Shown here: positions 31,358 through 39,908 of the stretch, one piece after another | Layout of the letters: every line of letters starts with the position of its first letter | Numbering within the stretch: the stretch's first letter is position 1 | Virus record (IMG/VR): IMGVR_UViG_3300042516_001891 | Span: 1 to 45,946 of that record | DNA length: 45,946 nucleotides | Strand: one strand, 5' to 3' | Source: a virus | The notes under the pieces: generated by a model | What the model was told of the DNA's origin: nothing | The model's input: the letters and a program-made list of their open reading frames with translations, nothing else | The model's database searches: none | Position numbers and translations under genes: made by a program

Positions 31358-33270
31358 TAGGTATACGCTAAGTCCAAAAATAATTTACTTTTAATAAAAC
31401 TATTTAACGAATCTTGAACCACAATTACCGGAGGAGGTTGTGATCCCCCACCAGAAACTACCTGAGGTGCTGATTGTTGAACATCATCAATTATTATAAT
31501 TTTTTGTCCACTTTTTGAAGATTTAATTTCGTTTGGAGAATATGTTGTTCTAGATGCTATTTTTGGAGATTCTTGTGAAGATGGAATTAAACTTTGATTT
31601 ATTGCGGATAGATTTCCTGCTACAGGTGATGCTGCAGAAACTGGTGTTACTTGTGCAGTTTGTTGTGGTGCTTTTGCTGGTTGACCCGTAAGTTTTCTTC
31701 CAATTGCGAGTAAGTTTAAATATGGGCGAGGATCAATTGCTCTCCCATAAGGACCTCCTGGACGAACTTCATAATGTAAGTGTATATCGCTTGCTGCTCC
31801 ACTTTTTCCAATTTCACCAATTGTTTGTCCATTATAACTTTGCCCAGATCTCACAAACATTGATGCTAAATGTGAAAATCTATAGCAAGTTCCATCTGAT
31901 GTAATAATATCTACCGTGTTACCATATCCACCAGCAACTCCAGCAAAATCAACTCTTCCACTTGTTCTAAACGACACATAATATCCTCTTTCACCTGAAG
32001 TTCCAATATCAATACCCTCATGTAATCTACCACCTTTTCTAGGAGCACCAAACCCTTGACCTGGAGTAAGACCAACTGACGGTGTTCCCCCAGATGGACC
32101 AGAAACATTAATTTCATCTATTACTGTTGTAGGTATATTTGGTGTGGGTGATGTTGGTCTGGGGGGAGGAGTTGCAAGTGGAGTATCTTTTGCCTTATAC
32201 ATGATATCAATTTCTTCTTTAGTATAACTTGAATATTTCGTCCAAGCACCAGGACCTTGAATTTTTAAAAGAGCAACAGCCATTAAATCTTGATTATTTT
32301 GATCAAACTTATCAGTATCTTTCAATCCAGCACCTTTTTGTGCAATGGGAAGGGATCCTGGTATAAATTGATATCTTCCAGCAGCCCATAAAGTTTTTTT
32401 GTTATTTTGGTAATCTTTTACTTCACCAATTGTCATGTCTGTAAGATTTTTTCCAAGCCATTTCTTGGATCCACCTGGTCTATCACCTGCTTGACCATTA
32501 TTCATTGCATTATAATCACCTCCACTTTCTGGTCCAGAAATAATATCCAATGCTTGTTTATGAATTGGTTGCAATTTTCCGCCGGTTCCTGCAGTTCCTG
32601 GAGTTTGGGTATAATCGGTTCCAAATGGAGCAGCATCTTCTCCTCCCTCAATACCTTCCCCCAAAGATATTGTAAAAAGTTTAAAACCCTCACTAAATTG
32701 CTGTTCCATTAATGAAAAATTATTCTCTAGTTCTTGTAGAGATTGACTAACTCTTCCAGAAGTATCAAAAAAATCAAAACTAGAAATGTTCTTATATACT
32801 GCACCTAACAATTGCCCAAAGTTAAAAAACGTATCAACTAAATTTTGAGAGAATTCCATCAACAAAGAAAACATTCTTCTAATTCTCGCAATCAATTCTG
32901 ATGCCATTGTAAAAATAGAAGGAAGATTATTAACCAACCATCCAACTAAAAGAGTTCCAATAAAATCTAAAATTCTTCCTAAAAATCCTCTGGTACTTTC
33001 TGCCGCAATTGTTTGTATTCTTCTAGTTGCTCCAGAAATACCAGATGATTCTAAAATATCTTCTCTTTCTTTTCTTCTAACTTGCTGATCTCTTTTACTT
33101 TGAAAAAATTTAAACTTTGATATTGATTCCCTTTTAAATTTATTTCTTTTAAATAGCGAACTTCTTATTCCGGTTGCCACCAAATTAACACGAGCAATAT
33201 CTCTCTTAATTGGTTTTGTTTGATTTATAATACTTTGAGTGTTTATAAGAGGTTTTATTGTGTTAGCCAT
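31357..33270 (-). CDS. Tail protein with muramidase-like and M23 peptidase domains
   Basis: 637 residues. Residues 1-200 are helical and basic, with a hydrophobic LDFIGTLLVGWLVNN (about 101-115) shared with the neighbour upstream. Residues about 233-350 look like a lysozyme-like domain: candidate catalytic Glu248 in GPESGGDYNAMNNG, MTIGEV, and AAGRYQFIPGSL. Residues about 405-510 are an M23 zinc endopeptidase with ligands His417 and Asp421 (HEGIDIG) and His497-x-His499 (IHLHYEV), plus His467. Both peptidoglycan bonds could be cut during genome injection. It probably replaces the lysozyme domain missing from gp5. A Pro/Ser-rich tail follows. Confidence 0.8.
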   Translation of the reverse strand: MANTIKPLINTQSIINQTKPIKRDIARVNLVATGIRSSLFKRNKFKRESISKFKFFQSKRDQQVRRKEREDILESSGISGATRRIQTIAAESTRGFLGRILDFIGTLLVGWLVNNLPSIFTMASELIARIRRMFSLLMEFSQNLVDTFFNFGQLLGAVYKNISSFDFFDTSGRVSQSLQELENNFSLMEQQFSEGFKLFTISLGEGIEGGEDAAPFGTDYTQTPGTAGTGGKLQPIHKQALDIISGPESGGDYNAMNNGQAGDRPGGSKKWLGKNLTDMTIGEVKDYQNNKKTLWAAGRYQFIPGSLPIAQKGAGLKDTDKFDQNNQDLMAVALLKIQGPGAWTKYSSYTKEEIDIMYKAKDTPLATPPPRPTSPTPNIPTTVIDEINVSGPSGGTPSVGLTPGQGFGAPRKGGRLHEGIDIGTSGERGYYVSFRTSGRVDFAGVAGGYGNTVDIITSDGTCYRFSHLASMFVRSGQSYNGQTIGEIGKSGAASDIHLHYEVRPGGPYGRAIDPRPYLNLLAIGRKLTGQPAKAPQQTAQVTPVSAASPVAGNLSAINQSLIPSSQESPKIASRTTYSPNEIKSSKSGQKIIIIDDVQQSAPQVVSGGGSQPPPVIVVQDSLNSFIKSKLFLDLAYT

Positions 33271-33274
33271 ATTT

Positions 33275-35023
33275 TTAGACTATAACATTATAGCTTGCTT
33301 GTGAATATAATGTATACATATTATCAGAATTTGATGATGCAATAACTGGAACATTTGTTGCAGATCCAGTTTTTGATGGTGCAGATCCAGAGGCAGACTG
33401 TTGAGAAGAAGTTTTTTGATATATTATTGTTGGTTTTGGTTCTGGTTCTGGTTTAATGTCAAAAGAAGATTTTTGCATACTTTGACTTTGAATTGGAATC
33501 AAATTAGAAAAATCACTTTGATTTTGTTGAGGTTTCTCAATTTCTTGATTTTCCTCAGAAGTATTAACCTTTACTCTCCCATACAATGGTGCTTTACTAA
33601 AGTCTAAAAGATTTTCTGGATTTGATGCACTAAATGTGTCAAATGCGTTTATCTTGTCTGATGAAAATTGAAATTCAGATGGTTGTGGTGATAAAGTAAC
33701 TTGAGGTTTAATTTCCAACGTTTGAGAATCCATTGATTGTGGTGTTGGAGAAGAAACCATTTTTTCTTGTGGTTTAGATGCCTCCGAAGTATTTGGTGAA
33801 AATAATGTTGGAGGTGAAGAAATTTTAGGAGTTTCCACCATTGGTGATAATGGTTTAAATCCAGATGTTGAAGATGTAGTTTGTGGATTTGTAGAATTTA
33901 TAGGTGTATTATCAGATGATTTAAATAAATCTTTAATATCTGGAAGTTGAATAGATTGTGGTAATTTTATCTGTTTATTATCTTCTGGAATAAATCCCTT
34001 TCCAAAAATATCTAGTCCCTGCTCCATCCAAAAAGCACCTTTAGCAACTGCTCCAGGAATTCCAGGTAAAAATGATGCGGCTCCAAGACCTGCTTCTAAC
34101 CAGTTTCCTTGGAATGCCTCTATTGCTGATCCAAATAAAGTTCCAAATCCACCAGCTGGTTTGTTGCCCCCAGGTTTTCCTGGAGATAGAGTGGGTGGTT
34201 TAGCTCCTGGTATAAGTTTAAATAAATTATCAAATAATTTACCAATTACTCCTGTCAGAAGAAATCTTCCAACAGTTAAAGAAAGATTTGATATGGTAGA
34301 AAATACGTTACCAATACCAAATCTGATCGCAGTAAATATACCACCAACTGCTAAAAGATTAGATATTACCGAATTTTTAATATCATCTAGTTTTCTTTTG
34401 TTGTCATTAAAACTAGCTCTTAATGCCTCTATACTTTGACTTGTTAACCAACCAACAAATAAATTTCCAAAAAATCCCATTAAAGATTCAAGTATTCCTT
34501 GAACTCTAGTGCTAGTTTCTCTAACAGGAGTAACTAAAGCAATTTGTATTTTTTGCTCTAATTCACTTTCCTTTCCTTCTCTTATTGATCTTTGGGATAA
34601 TCTTCTTTCATTTTCTATTTCTTGATTATCTTTTTGAGTCTCCAATTGAGAATTTGTGTTTATCAATAATCCAATTTGCTGAAGTGTTGAACCAAGATCA
34701 CTAACAGATACTCTTAATATATTAATTTGATTTTGAAGCGCATTAATTGACCCTAAACTGGCAGTTAATTGTTCATTTCTTACATTTAAATTAGAAACTT
34801 GTTCTTGCAGAGAACTAATTGCAAATGTGTCTGAATTGACTGCGGGAGCTAATGATTGTGGATTTGGGCCAGTTCTGATAGGAACAATAGCAGTATTAGA
34901 ACTAAGAGCAGAAGGAGATTTTTTTCCCCCAAAACTAAACATTCTTTTTCTATTTTCCGCAGACAAATAAGATCCACTAGCAGGATTAATGGTGAGTTGA
35001 GATGCTTGTAGTTGATCAACCAT
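33275..35023 (-). CDS. Tail or baseplate hub protein, related to its downstream neighbour
   Basis: 582 residues. An N-terminal coiled coil (about 70-165, LQEQVSNLNVRNEQL and LGSTLQQIG) is followed by GFFGNLFVGWLTSQ and a hydrophobic Gly-rich stretch, then a Pro/Ser/Gln-rich disordered C-terminal half. The GxLxVGWL segment matches the neighbour at 31357-33270, suggesting duplication. T4 has gp29 (tape measure, 590 residues) and gp28 in this genomic neighbourhood, but I cannot say this is either. It overlaps the gp51-like gene by 8 nt. Confidence 0.65.
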   Translation of the reverse strand: MVDQLQASQLTINPASGSYLSAENRKRMFSFGGKKSPSALSSNTAIVPIRTGPNPQSLAPAVNSDTFAISSLQEQVSNLNVRNEQLTASLGSINALQNQINILRVSVSDLGSTLQQIGLLINTNSQLETQKDNQEIENERRLSQRSIREGKESELEQKIQIALVTPVRETSTRVQGILESLMGFFGNLFVGWLTSQSIEALRASFNDNKRKLDDIKNSVISNLLAVGGIFTAIRFGIGNVFSTISNLSLTVGRFLLTGVIGKLFDNLFKLIPGAKPPTLSPGKPGGNKPAGGFGTLFGSAIEAFQGNWLEAGLGAASFLPGIPGAVAKGAFWMEQGLDIFGKGFIPEDNKQIKLPQSIQLPDIKDLFKSSDNTPINSTNPQTTSSTSGFKPLSPMVETPKISSPPTLFSPNTSEASKPQEKMVSSPTPQSMDSQTLEIKPQVTLSPQPSEFQFSSDKINAFDTFSASNPENLLDFSKAPLYGRVKVNTSEENQEIEKPQQNQSDFSNLIPIQSQSMQKSSFDIKPEPEPKPTIIYQKTSSQQSASGSAPSKTGSATNVPVIASSNSDNMYTLYSQASYNVIV

Positions 35024-35189
35024 TTGACTGCTGCTTTAAGTTTTCTTCTTCGATATAATTATGCAATAATGTTACGTAAATTTCTTTCTCCCACGGAATC
35101 ATATTTTCAAGTTCCGTCAAACTATATTTATGATGCTGCATTAGAGCAAAATTTAATTTAAAATATGACGCAAGATCAGTGTGCGCCAT
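35016..35189 (-). CDS. 51: gp51-like baseplate hub assembly protein (57 aa)
   Basis: An open frame between gp26 and the 582-residue tail protein. The peptide has LNFALMQHHKYSLTELENMI and PWEKEIYVTLLHNYIEEEN, the pattern I know from short gp51-like proteins of cyanophages. T4 gp51 is much longer (about 249 residues), so only the core is kept if the assignment holds. It starts 2 nt after the gp26 stop and ends 8 nt into the next gene, so it is coupled on both sides. Confidence 0.6.
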   Translation of the reverse strand: MAHTDLASYFKLNFALMQHHKYSLTELENMIPWEKEIYVTLLHNYIEEENLKQQSNG

Positions 35190-35191
35190 TG

Positions 35192-35908
35192 CTAAGCGAA
35201 AAAAGATGTTAATCCCTCCAAAATCACCTCACTTTCAACACCAGTCTCTGGATTTTTAACTTTAATTGTGTGAGAGAGTTTAGGCATTGTTTCAAAAAAC
35301 TTCTCAATTTCCTTAAACTGCTTACTATTCAGTTGTTCAATAAATTCTAATAATTCTTTTTTAGTGAAATCAGAAGAAGTCCAAGACTCTTCCTCACTAT
35401 AAACTTGCTCTATGCAAGATGAAATCAAATCAAAAGAATCATCAACCGTAATTTCATCTAACCCAAAATTATTTTTTACAAATTCAAGCATTGCTGGATA
35501 TTTCATCCTAATGCTAATACTACCATCTAATTTAATATCTCTAGAATGATTCTTGTTTGTTTCTACTTTAATGTCATCAAGGTTTATACTTACTGGAACT
35601 TGAGTTAAATTATCATCTGGGCAAGTTATTAAAACTTCAACAGTTTCTCCTACAGATTTTCCCCTAATGTTTAAAAACAAATATTCTATATCAAAAGTAG
35701 ATAAATCATCAACTTTAATACCTTTAGTTAAAATACAATTTGATATTACAGTTCTAACAGCATCAGTTATTTGCCTAGGATCTTCACTTTCCATGGCAAT
35801 AATGAGTATTTTTTCTTCTTTAACTAAAAATGGTCTATATTTTATTTTCTTATTTGTTGATGGTATTTCCAATTCATAAGATGGAGTATTGATTTTCGGT
35901 AAAGGCAT
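35192..35908 (-). CDS. 26: Baseplate hub subunit gp26
   Basis: 238 residues (T4 gp26 is 208). The N-terminus PLPKINTPSYELEIPSTNKK followed by YRPFLVKEEKILIIAMESED and ITDAVRTVISNCI is the recognisable T4 baseplate family opening. The middle has a Cys-containing beta part (VLITCPDDNLTQVPVSINLDDI) and the C-terminus is helical. Acts in central hub assembly in T4. An ACTAAATA late promoter lies 25 nt before the ATG. Confidence 0.8.
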   Translation of the reverse strand: MPLPKINTPSYELEIPSTNKKIKYRPFLVKEEKILIIAMESEDPRQITDAVRTVISNCILTKGIKVDDLSTFDIEYLFLNIRGKSVGETVEVLITCPDDNLTQVPVSINLDDIKVETNKNHSRDIKLDGSISIRMKYPAMLEFVKNNFGLDEITVDDSFDLISSCIEQVYSEEESWTSSDFTKKELLEFIEQLNSKQFKEIEKFFETMPKLSHTIKVKNPETGVESEVILEGLTSFFA

Positions 35909-35933
35909 ATTCTTTTATAAAATTCAGATAAAC

Positions 35934-35941
35934 TATTTAGT
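35934..35941 (-). promoter_or_regulatory. Late-type promoter ACTAAATA (gp26)
   Basis: ACTAAATA on the minus strand, 25 nt before the gp26 ATG; it overlaps the stop of the gene upstream. Confidence 0.5.
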
Positions 35942-36716
35942 TGATAATTGGTCGTCCTTGAGAGTCGAAAAATCTTCTATTTACTTCAGCGGTAGTTCTA
36001 GTATCTCTATTTGAATCATAAAAAACAACTCCACTTTGCCCACGAATTGGAATTAATCTAGGACCACTATTAGTATTATCTGCTAAATTAAAATTAAGTG
36101 ATGGAAAATTCAAATTAAACGATGGCAATCCACAAACATATCTCTCATAATTGAAAGTAACTGTAGCTTTTAATACTTCAGATCCCTGATAAGAAACATT
36201 AACAGCATCTAATGCTATTGGAAATAATCCATAAAAAGTGTATTCTAAAATATTTTTATAATCCCTATCAAACTTAATAATCTTTGTAGAATCTGATTTA
36301 TAATAAGTTGGATATTGCATTCTAAAAAAATAACCTTTTCGTCTATTATCAACACCAGATCCACTTGATATAAATTCCATCCAATATTCTATAAATTTTA
36401 ATGATTTATATTGACTATCTACATAAAAATCAACAGTAGTTTGTGAAAACATACGAGTGTGTGCCATTTTTTCATTCACACCCGTAAAGTTTCCAGATAT
36501 ATCTGCCGTAGCAAAAGAACTTCCAGGTAAGGATGCAGAATTACATAATATTCCAGCTTCTTCAGCAACAAATCTACTATCAATTCCTTTGGACAGCAGA
36601 TAAGTTGATAACTGCGATGAAAGACCTGAAAAATTTATTTGATAATGTGAGGTCTGAGCAAGATTAGTGAATATTGGTTTTATATCTGATATTCTTAAAC
36701 GAGTTATTACAGACAC
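35937..36716 (-). CDS. Tail-tube-fold baseplate protein, probably gp54-like
   Basis: 259 residues. HYQINFSGL, then a LCNSASLPGSSFATADI segment, KMAHTRMFSQTTVDFYVDSQYKSLKFIEYWMEFI, and EYTFYGLFPIALDAVNVSYQGSEVLKATVTFNYERY are the hallmarks of the gp19/gp48/gp54 tube fold. gp48 is encoded separately at 37772-38647, so this is best read as the tube initiator gp54 or another tube-like baseplate protein. It is the first minus-strand late gene, with TCTAAATA 29 nt upstream in the divergent promoter region. Confidence 0.65.
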   Translation of the reverse strand: MSVITRLRISDIKPIFTNLAQTSHYQINFSGLSSQLSTYLLSKGIDSRFVAEEAGILCNSASLPGSSFATADISGNFTGVNEKMAHTRMFSQTTVDFYVDSQYKSLKFIEYWMEFISSGSGVDNRRKGYFFRMQYPTYYKSDSTKIIKFDRDYKNILEYTFYGLFPIALDAVNVSYQGSEVLKATVTFNYERYVCGLPSFNLNFPSLNFNLADNTNSGPRLIPIRGQSGVVFYDSNRDTRTTAEVNRRFFDSQGRPIIN

Positions 36717-36753
36717 TCTAAATATTTTATAAATTTGTCATTAATTATTTAGA
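36717..36753. promoter_or_regulatory. Divergent late promoter region
   Basis: TCTAAATA occurs on the plus strand (36717-36724, 28 nt before gp4) and on the minus strand (36746-36753, 29 nt before the tube-fold gene). Two opposed copies in 37 bp make this the control point for both late operons. Confidence 0.55.
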
Positions 36754-37205
36754 TGTCATATAAAGGAAAATATAAACCATCATATCCCAATAAATACAAA
36801 GGTGATCCAACAAATATAATTTATCGTTCCTTATGGGAACGTAAGTTTATGGTTTATTGTGATTTGAATGAAAAAGTTATTGAATGGGGATCTGAAGAAA
36901 TTGCTCTTCCTTATAGATCTCCAATAGACAATAAAATTCATAGATATTTTCCAGATTTTTATATTAAAGTAAAGGAAAGTAATGGTGAAATTAAAAATTA
37001 TATTATCGAAATTAAACCAAAGAAGCAGACGATAGAACCGATACCTCAAAAAAGAAAAACGAAAGGATATATTTACGAAGTAGTTGAGTATGCAAAGAAT
37101 CAGGCTAAATGGAAATCTGCCAGAGAATTCTGCAAAAACCGTGGATATGAATTTAAAGTTCTCACCGAAAACGAACTTTTCGGTTATAAATATGGAAAAG
37201 ATTAA
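36753..37205 (+). CDS. 4: Head completion protein gp4 (nuclease fold)
   Basis: 150 residues, matching T4 gp4 in size (150). YRSLWERKFMVYCDLNEKVIEWGSEEIALPY and RYFPDFYIKVKE then YIIEIKPKKQ show the restriction-endonuclease-like core: Glu in the first helix, Asp in YFPDF, and the E-x-K of IIEIKPK. In T4 this protein completes the head so that tails can join, and it may trim DNA. First gene of the plus-strand late operon. Confidence 0.85.
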   Translation: MSYKGKYKPSYPNKYKGDPTNIIYRSLWERKFMVYCDLNEKVIEWGSEEIALPYRSPIDNKIHRYFPDFYIKVKESNGEIKNYIIEIKPKKQTIEPIPQKRKTKGYIYEVVEYAKNQAKWKSAREFCKNRGYEFKVLTENELFGYKYGKD

Positions 37206-37248
37206 GAATAAAGAATAAAAGACTATTGCACTTATGCTTATTTAAGTA

Positions 37249-37749
37249 ATGGCAAGAAAAGTAAGTAAAATACCAAAAGGAAAGATTAAATCTCTTCTTA
37301 CAAGTCAAAGAGAAAAACTTTCTAATCAACAAAAAGATGCAATACAACAAGAAAAAACTTCAGAAAATTTAGATAGATTAAAAGCACCTACTAAAAAATT
37401 AAATAGAATTCAGATGCTAGAGAAAGCAATTTCGCAAGCAACTGATAGTCCAGATGAACTTATGAACATCATTAGAGAAATTTTTAATGATATTGAGAAA
37501 TATCCAAGACCAGGAAATATATACACATTTGTTTATACTGCAAAAACACCAGGAATTCTTTATGATCAACATCCATTATTAATGGTCGAATCAATAGATT
37601 TATCTGGATTTAGAGGATATAATGTACATTGGTCGGATCATAGGAATTATGTTTGGGAAGGAGTTGGAAGTTCATTTCATAAGATCAAAAAAGGAGAAGA
37701 ATTTAATTATCTTCATGATGTTCCATATAGAAAAATATTGTCAACATAG
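37249..37749 (+). CDS. Conserved hypothetical protein between gp4 and gp48
   Basis: 166 residues. A basic N-terminus (ARKVSKIPKGKIKSLLTSQREK) is followed by a helical linker, then a beta-rich domain: IYTFVYTAKTPGILYDQHPLLMVES, GFRGYNVHWSDHRNYVWEG. I recall such a domain in T4-like phages but cannot name a function. The position among head-completion and tail-tube genes points to a virion assembly role. A 43-nt gap precedes it without a clear late motif. Confidence 0.7.
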   Translation: MARKVSKIPKGKIKSLLTSQREKLSNQQKDAIQQEKTSENLDRLKAPTKKLNRIQMLEKAISQATDSPDELMNIIREIFNDIEKYPRPGNIYTFVYTAKTPGILYDQHPLLMVESIDLSGFRGYNVHWSDHRNYVWEGVGSSFHKIKKGEEFNYLHDVPYRKILST

Positions 37750-37757
37750 TCTAAATA
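37750..37757 (+). promoter_or_regulatory. Late-type promoter TCTAAATA (gp48)
   Basis: TCTAAATA on the plus strand, immediately after the preceding stop and 14 nt before the gp48 ATG. A second TCTAAAT overlaps the start codon. Spacing is shorter than at the other late motifs. Confidence 0.4.
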
Positions 37758-37771
37758 GTTAGAAAGTCTAA

Positions 37772-38647
37772 ATGGCGGAAACTCTAAGATATCCATATCA
37801 AAAAATAGAAGATTATGATGATTATTTGGAGATTGGCATTGTAAAATACGTTGCTCCCGGAATTAGAGCAGCAACAAATTTAGTGCAAAGAACTTCATCA
37901 CAATCTTTGGAGAAACCATCTTCGTACATATTTTTACCAATACCACAAAATATTTCAGATAGCAATTCCGTTGACTGGGGTGATGATAGTTTAAATCCTC
38001 TTGCGGCATTTGGATTGGGAGCAGCAGGTGATGTTATTAAAAGTGAAAATTATGCTATGGGACTAATTGATGCCATCAAAAAAGCTGGTGGAGCATCTGT
38101 TACAGCAGTCATAGATGGAAATGCGCAAAATTTAGCTCAAAGTGCATTTTCTGCAGCAGCAGTTAATTCACTAGGTGCAAATACATCATTGGAAAGTGTT
38201 CTTTCCAGAACTAGTGGTCAAGTATTGAATCCAAATATGGAACTTCTTTTTAAGGGAGTTAAATTAAGATCTCATAATTTTACATTTGATTTGGCACCAA
38301 GAGATTCGACAGAAGGGTATTATGTTAAACAAATTATAAGAACTTTCAAAAAAGAAATGGCTGCCAGATCAAGCAGCACAACTGGTAACAATGGTCTTTT
38401 TATCAGTGCTCCTAGCATATTTAAAATTGCATATAAAACTGGAGGAAGAAAGCATCCTTTTTTACCAGTTTTAAAGCCCTGTGCATTAATCAACATGGAA
38501 GTAAATTACACTGGTTCTGGTGTATACGCAACCTATGATGATGCAACTCCTGTTCATTTAAAACTAACATTATCTTTCCAAGAACTCAATCCAGTTTACT
38601 ATGAAGATTATGATAGTGGTGATGGAATAAATGGAGTAGGATACTAA
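37772..38647 (+). CDS. 48: Baseplate tail tube cap gp48
   Basis: 291 residues. After an N-terminal part (YPYQKIEDYDDYLEIGIVKYV, SSYIFLPIPQNISDS) comes an Ala/Gly-rich helical region, then the tube domain: LNPNMELLFKGVKLRSHNFTFDLAPRD, IIRTFKKEMAAR, FLPVLKPCALINMEVNYTGSG, and HLKLTLSFQELNPVY. This matches T4 gp48, which caps the baseplate and starts the tail tube together with gp54. Followed by gp53 after 1 nt. Confidence 0.85.
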   Translation: MAETLRYPYQKIEDYDDYLEIGIVKYVAPGIRAATNLVQRTSSQSLEKPSSYIFLPIPQNISDSNSVDWGDDSLNPLAAFGLGAAGDVIKSENYAMGLIDAIKKAGGASVTAVIDGNAQNLAQSAFSAAAVNSLGANTSLESVLSRTSGQVLNPNMELLFKGVKLRSHNFTFDLAPRDSTEGYYVKQIIRTFKKEMAARSSSTTGNNGLFISAPSIFKIAYKTGGRKHPFLPVLKPCALINMEVNYTGSGVYATYDDATPVHLKLTLSFQELNPVYYEDYDSGDGINGVGY

Positions 38648-38648
38648 A

Positions 38649-39299
38649 ATGGGATACTTTAGAGAACTTCCTGATTTAGAATATCAAGTTTTTGATAAAA
38701 GTCTTAGAAATTCTTCTTCAGACTATGTTAGAGTTAAAAATTTCTTTAGAAGAGTTAAATTGAGAAATGATTTGTACAATGTAGCAACTATTTTTGTTAA
38801 GTATCAAATATCAGAAGGAGCTCGCCCAGAAACAGTTGCCGAAGAATTGTACGGAAATCCAGAACTAGATTGGGTTGTTATTATTTCTGGAGGAATTATT
38901 AATATTAGAGATGAATGGCCACTTTCAGACAGAGATATTTACAGATACTCTGAACAAAAATATGGAGAAAATTTAAATTCCATAAAACATTATATAACCA
39001 CAGAAGTTAGAGATTCTCAAGATAGATTAATACTTCCAGCAGGTAAAGTAGTAAATTCAAACTTTACGATTAGTAATCCAAATAATAAAGGATCATTTTT
39101 AAATCCAGTTACTGCAATTACTAATTATGAATACGAAGTTGAAAAAAATAATAAAAAAAGACAAATTTATCTGTTAAAACCAACATATCTACAGCAATTT
39201 GTCAATGATATGAGAATAATAATGCATTATGAAGAGTCTTCCCAATACGTTAATGATCTTTTAGTTAAAACTGAAAATACTAGAGTCACATTACCATAA
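38649..39299 (+). CDS. 53: Baseplate wedge protein gp53
   Basis: 216 residues (T4 gp53 is 196). The N-terminus MGYFRELPDLEYQ, then FFRRVKLRNDL, VAEELYGNPELDWVVIISGGIIN and the DEWPLS and YRYSEQKYG segments are the family's typical order. A LysM-like part is likely in the first half, as in T4. gp53 locks the six wedges around the hub. Its last 9 nt overlap the end of the convergent Mom-like gene. Confidence 0.9.
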   Translation: MGYFRELPDLEYQVFDKSLRNSSSDYVRVKNFFRRVKLRNDLYNVATIFVKYQISEGARPETVAEELYGNPELDWVVIISGGIINIRDEWPLSDRDIYRYSEQKYGENLNSIKHYITTEVRDSQDRLILPAGKVVNSNFTISNPNNKGSFLNPVTAITNYEYEVEKNNKKRQIYLLKPTYLQQFVNDMRIIMHYEESSQYVNDLLVKTENTRVTLP

Positions 39300-39878
39300 A
39301 AGTTCTAGATTCTTATCAAAAACCATCACATATCGGTGCTTGCGGGAGCGTTCTTTCCACTCTCCTGCAGCACCTTTAATTTTGCCTCTAGAGTGTTTAG
39401 TTCCGTCTGCATAGTAGAAATCTTTCTTTGGGTCTGAAAGTCCACAATACTTAAAGTTACAAGCGCGATAGATTGTACCAGAATGAAAATCACTATCAGC
39501 GTAAGAGATGATTGCTTTAACTTCAGTATCCTTCCGTAACTGTCTAATCGATCTTGAAACAAACCAAGAAGTAATATTATGCTCATCTGATTGGGTATCT
39601 GGGTGGATGCAGAGTCGTGAAAGTTCAAATAATCCTTGTTGTTCATGGCGTTCAAGTCCAAAGGCACCTTTTGCAATCTCAGGAACAGGCAATCCAGTGA
39701 AAATACAGACTCCAATAGGACCACCAATGTTCAGAGGAGAAAATTCATTATTCTTAAAAAGACCGTAATTATATCCAGACTTATATCCCTTAGAAAAATC
39801 CTTTAGATAATGGTAAGTCAGAAGAAGATCCTCTGCCTGCTTCTTTGTAATGCGGTCAATGTAATAATCAGATTTCAT
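39291..39878 (-). CDS. Mom-like DNA modification protein (GNAT fold)
   Basis: 195 residues. YYIDRITKKQAEDLLLTYHYLKDFSKGYKSGYNYGLF, GVCIFTGLP, LFELSRLCIHPD, FVSRSIRQLRKD and ISYADSDFHSGTIYRACNFKYCGLS match the Mu Mom family, a GNAT-like enzyme that adds a carbamoylmethyl group to adenine and protects phage DNA from restriction. The start lies directly after a hairpin and seven T residues, with no visible ribosome-binding site, so expression may be kept low, as Mom is known to be toxic and tightly controlled. GC-richer than its gp53 neighbour. Converges with gp53. Confidence 0.7.
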   Translation of the reverse strand: MKSDYYIDRITKKQAEDLLLTYHYLKDFSKGYKSGYNYGLFKNNEFSPLNIGGPIGVCIFTGLPVPEIAKGAFGLERHEQQGLFELSRLCIHPDTQSDEHNITSWFVSRSIRQLRKDTEVKAIISYADSDFHSGTIYRACNFKYCGLSDPKKDFYYADGTKHSRGKIKGAAGEWKERSRKHRYVMVFDKNLELLW

Positions 39879-39905
39879 AAAAAAAGGGGAGACCCTTGCC
39901 TCCCC
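39879..39905 (-). terminator. gp32 terminator in front of the Mom-like gene
   Basis: Minus-strand stem GGGGAG/CTCCCC with an 8-nt loop followed by seven T residues; the Mom-like ATG begins at the next base. It ends gp32 transcription and would also lie in the leader of any transcript from the promoter at 39909-39937. Confidence 0.75.
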
Positions 39906-39908
39906 AAT

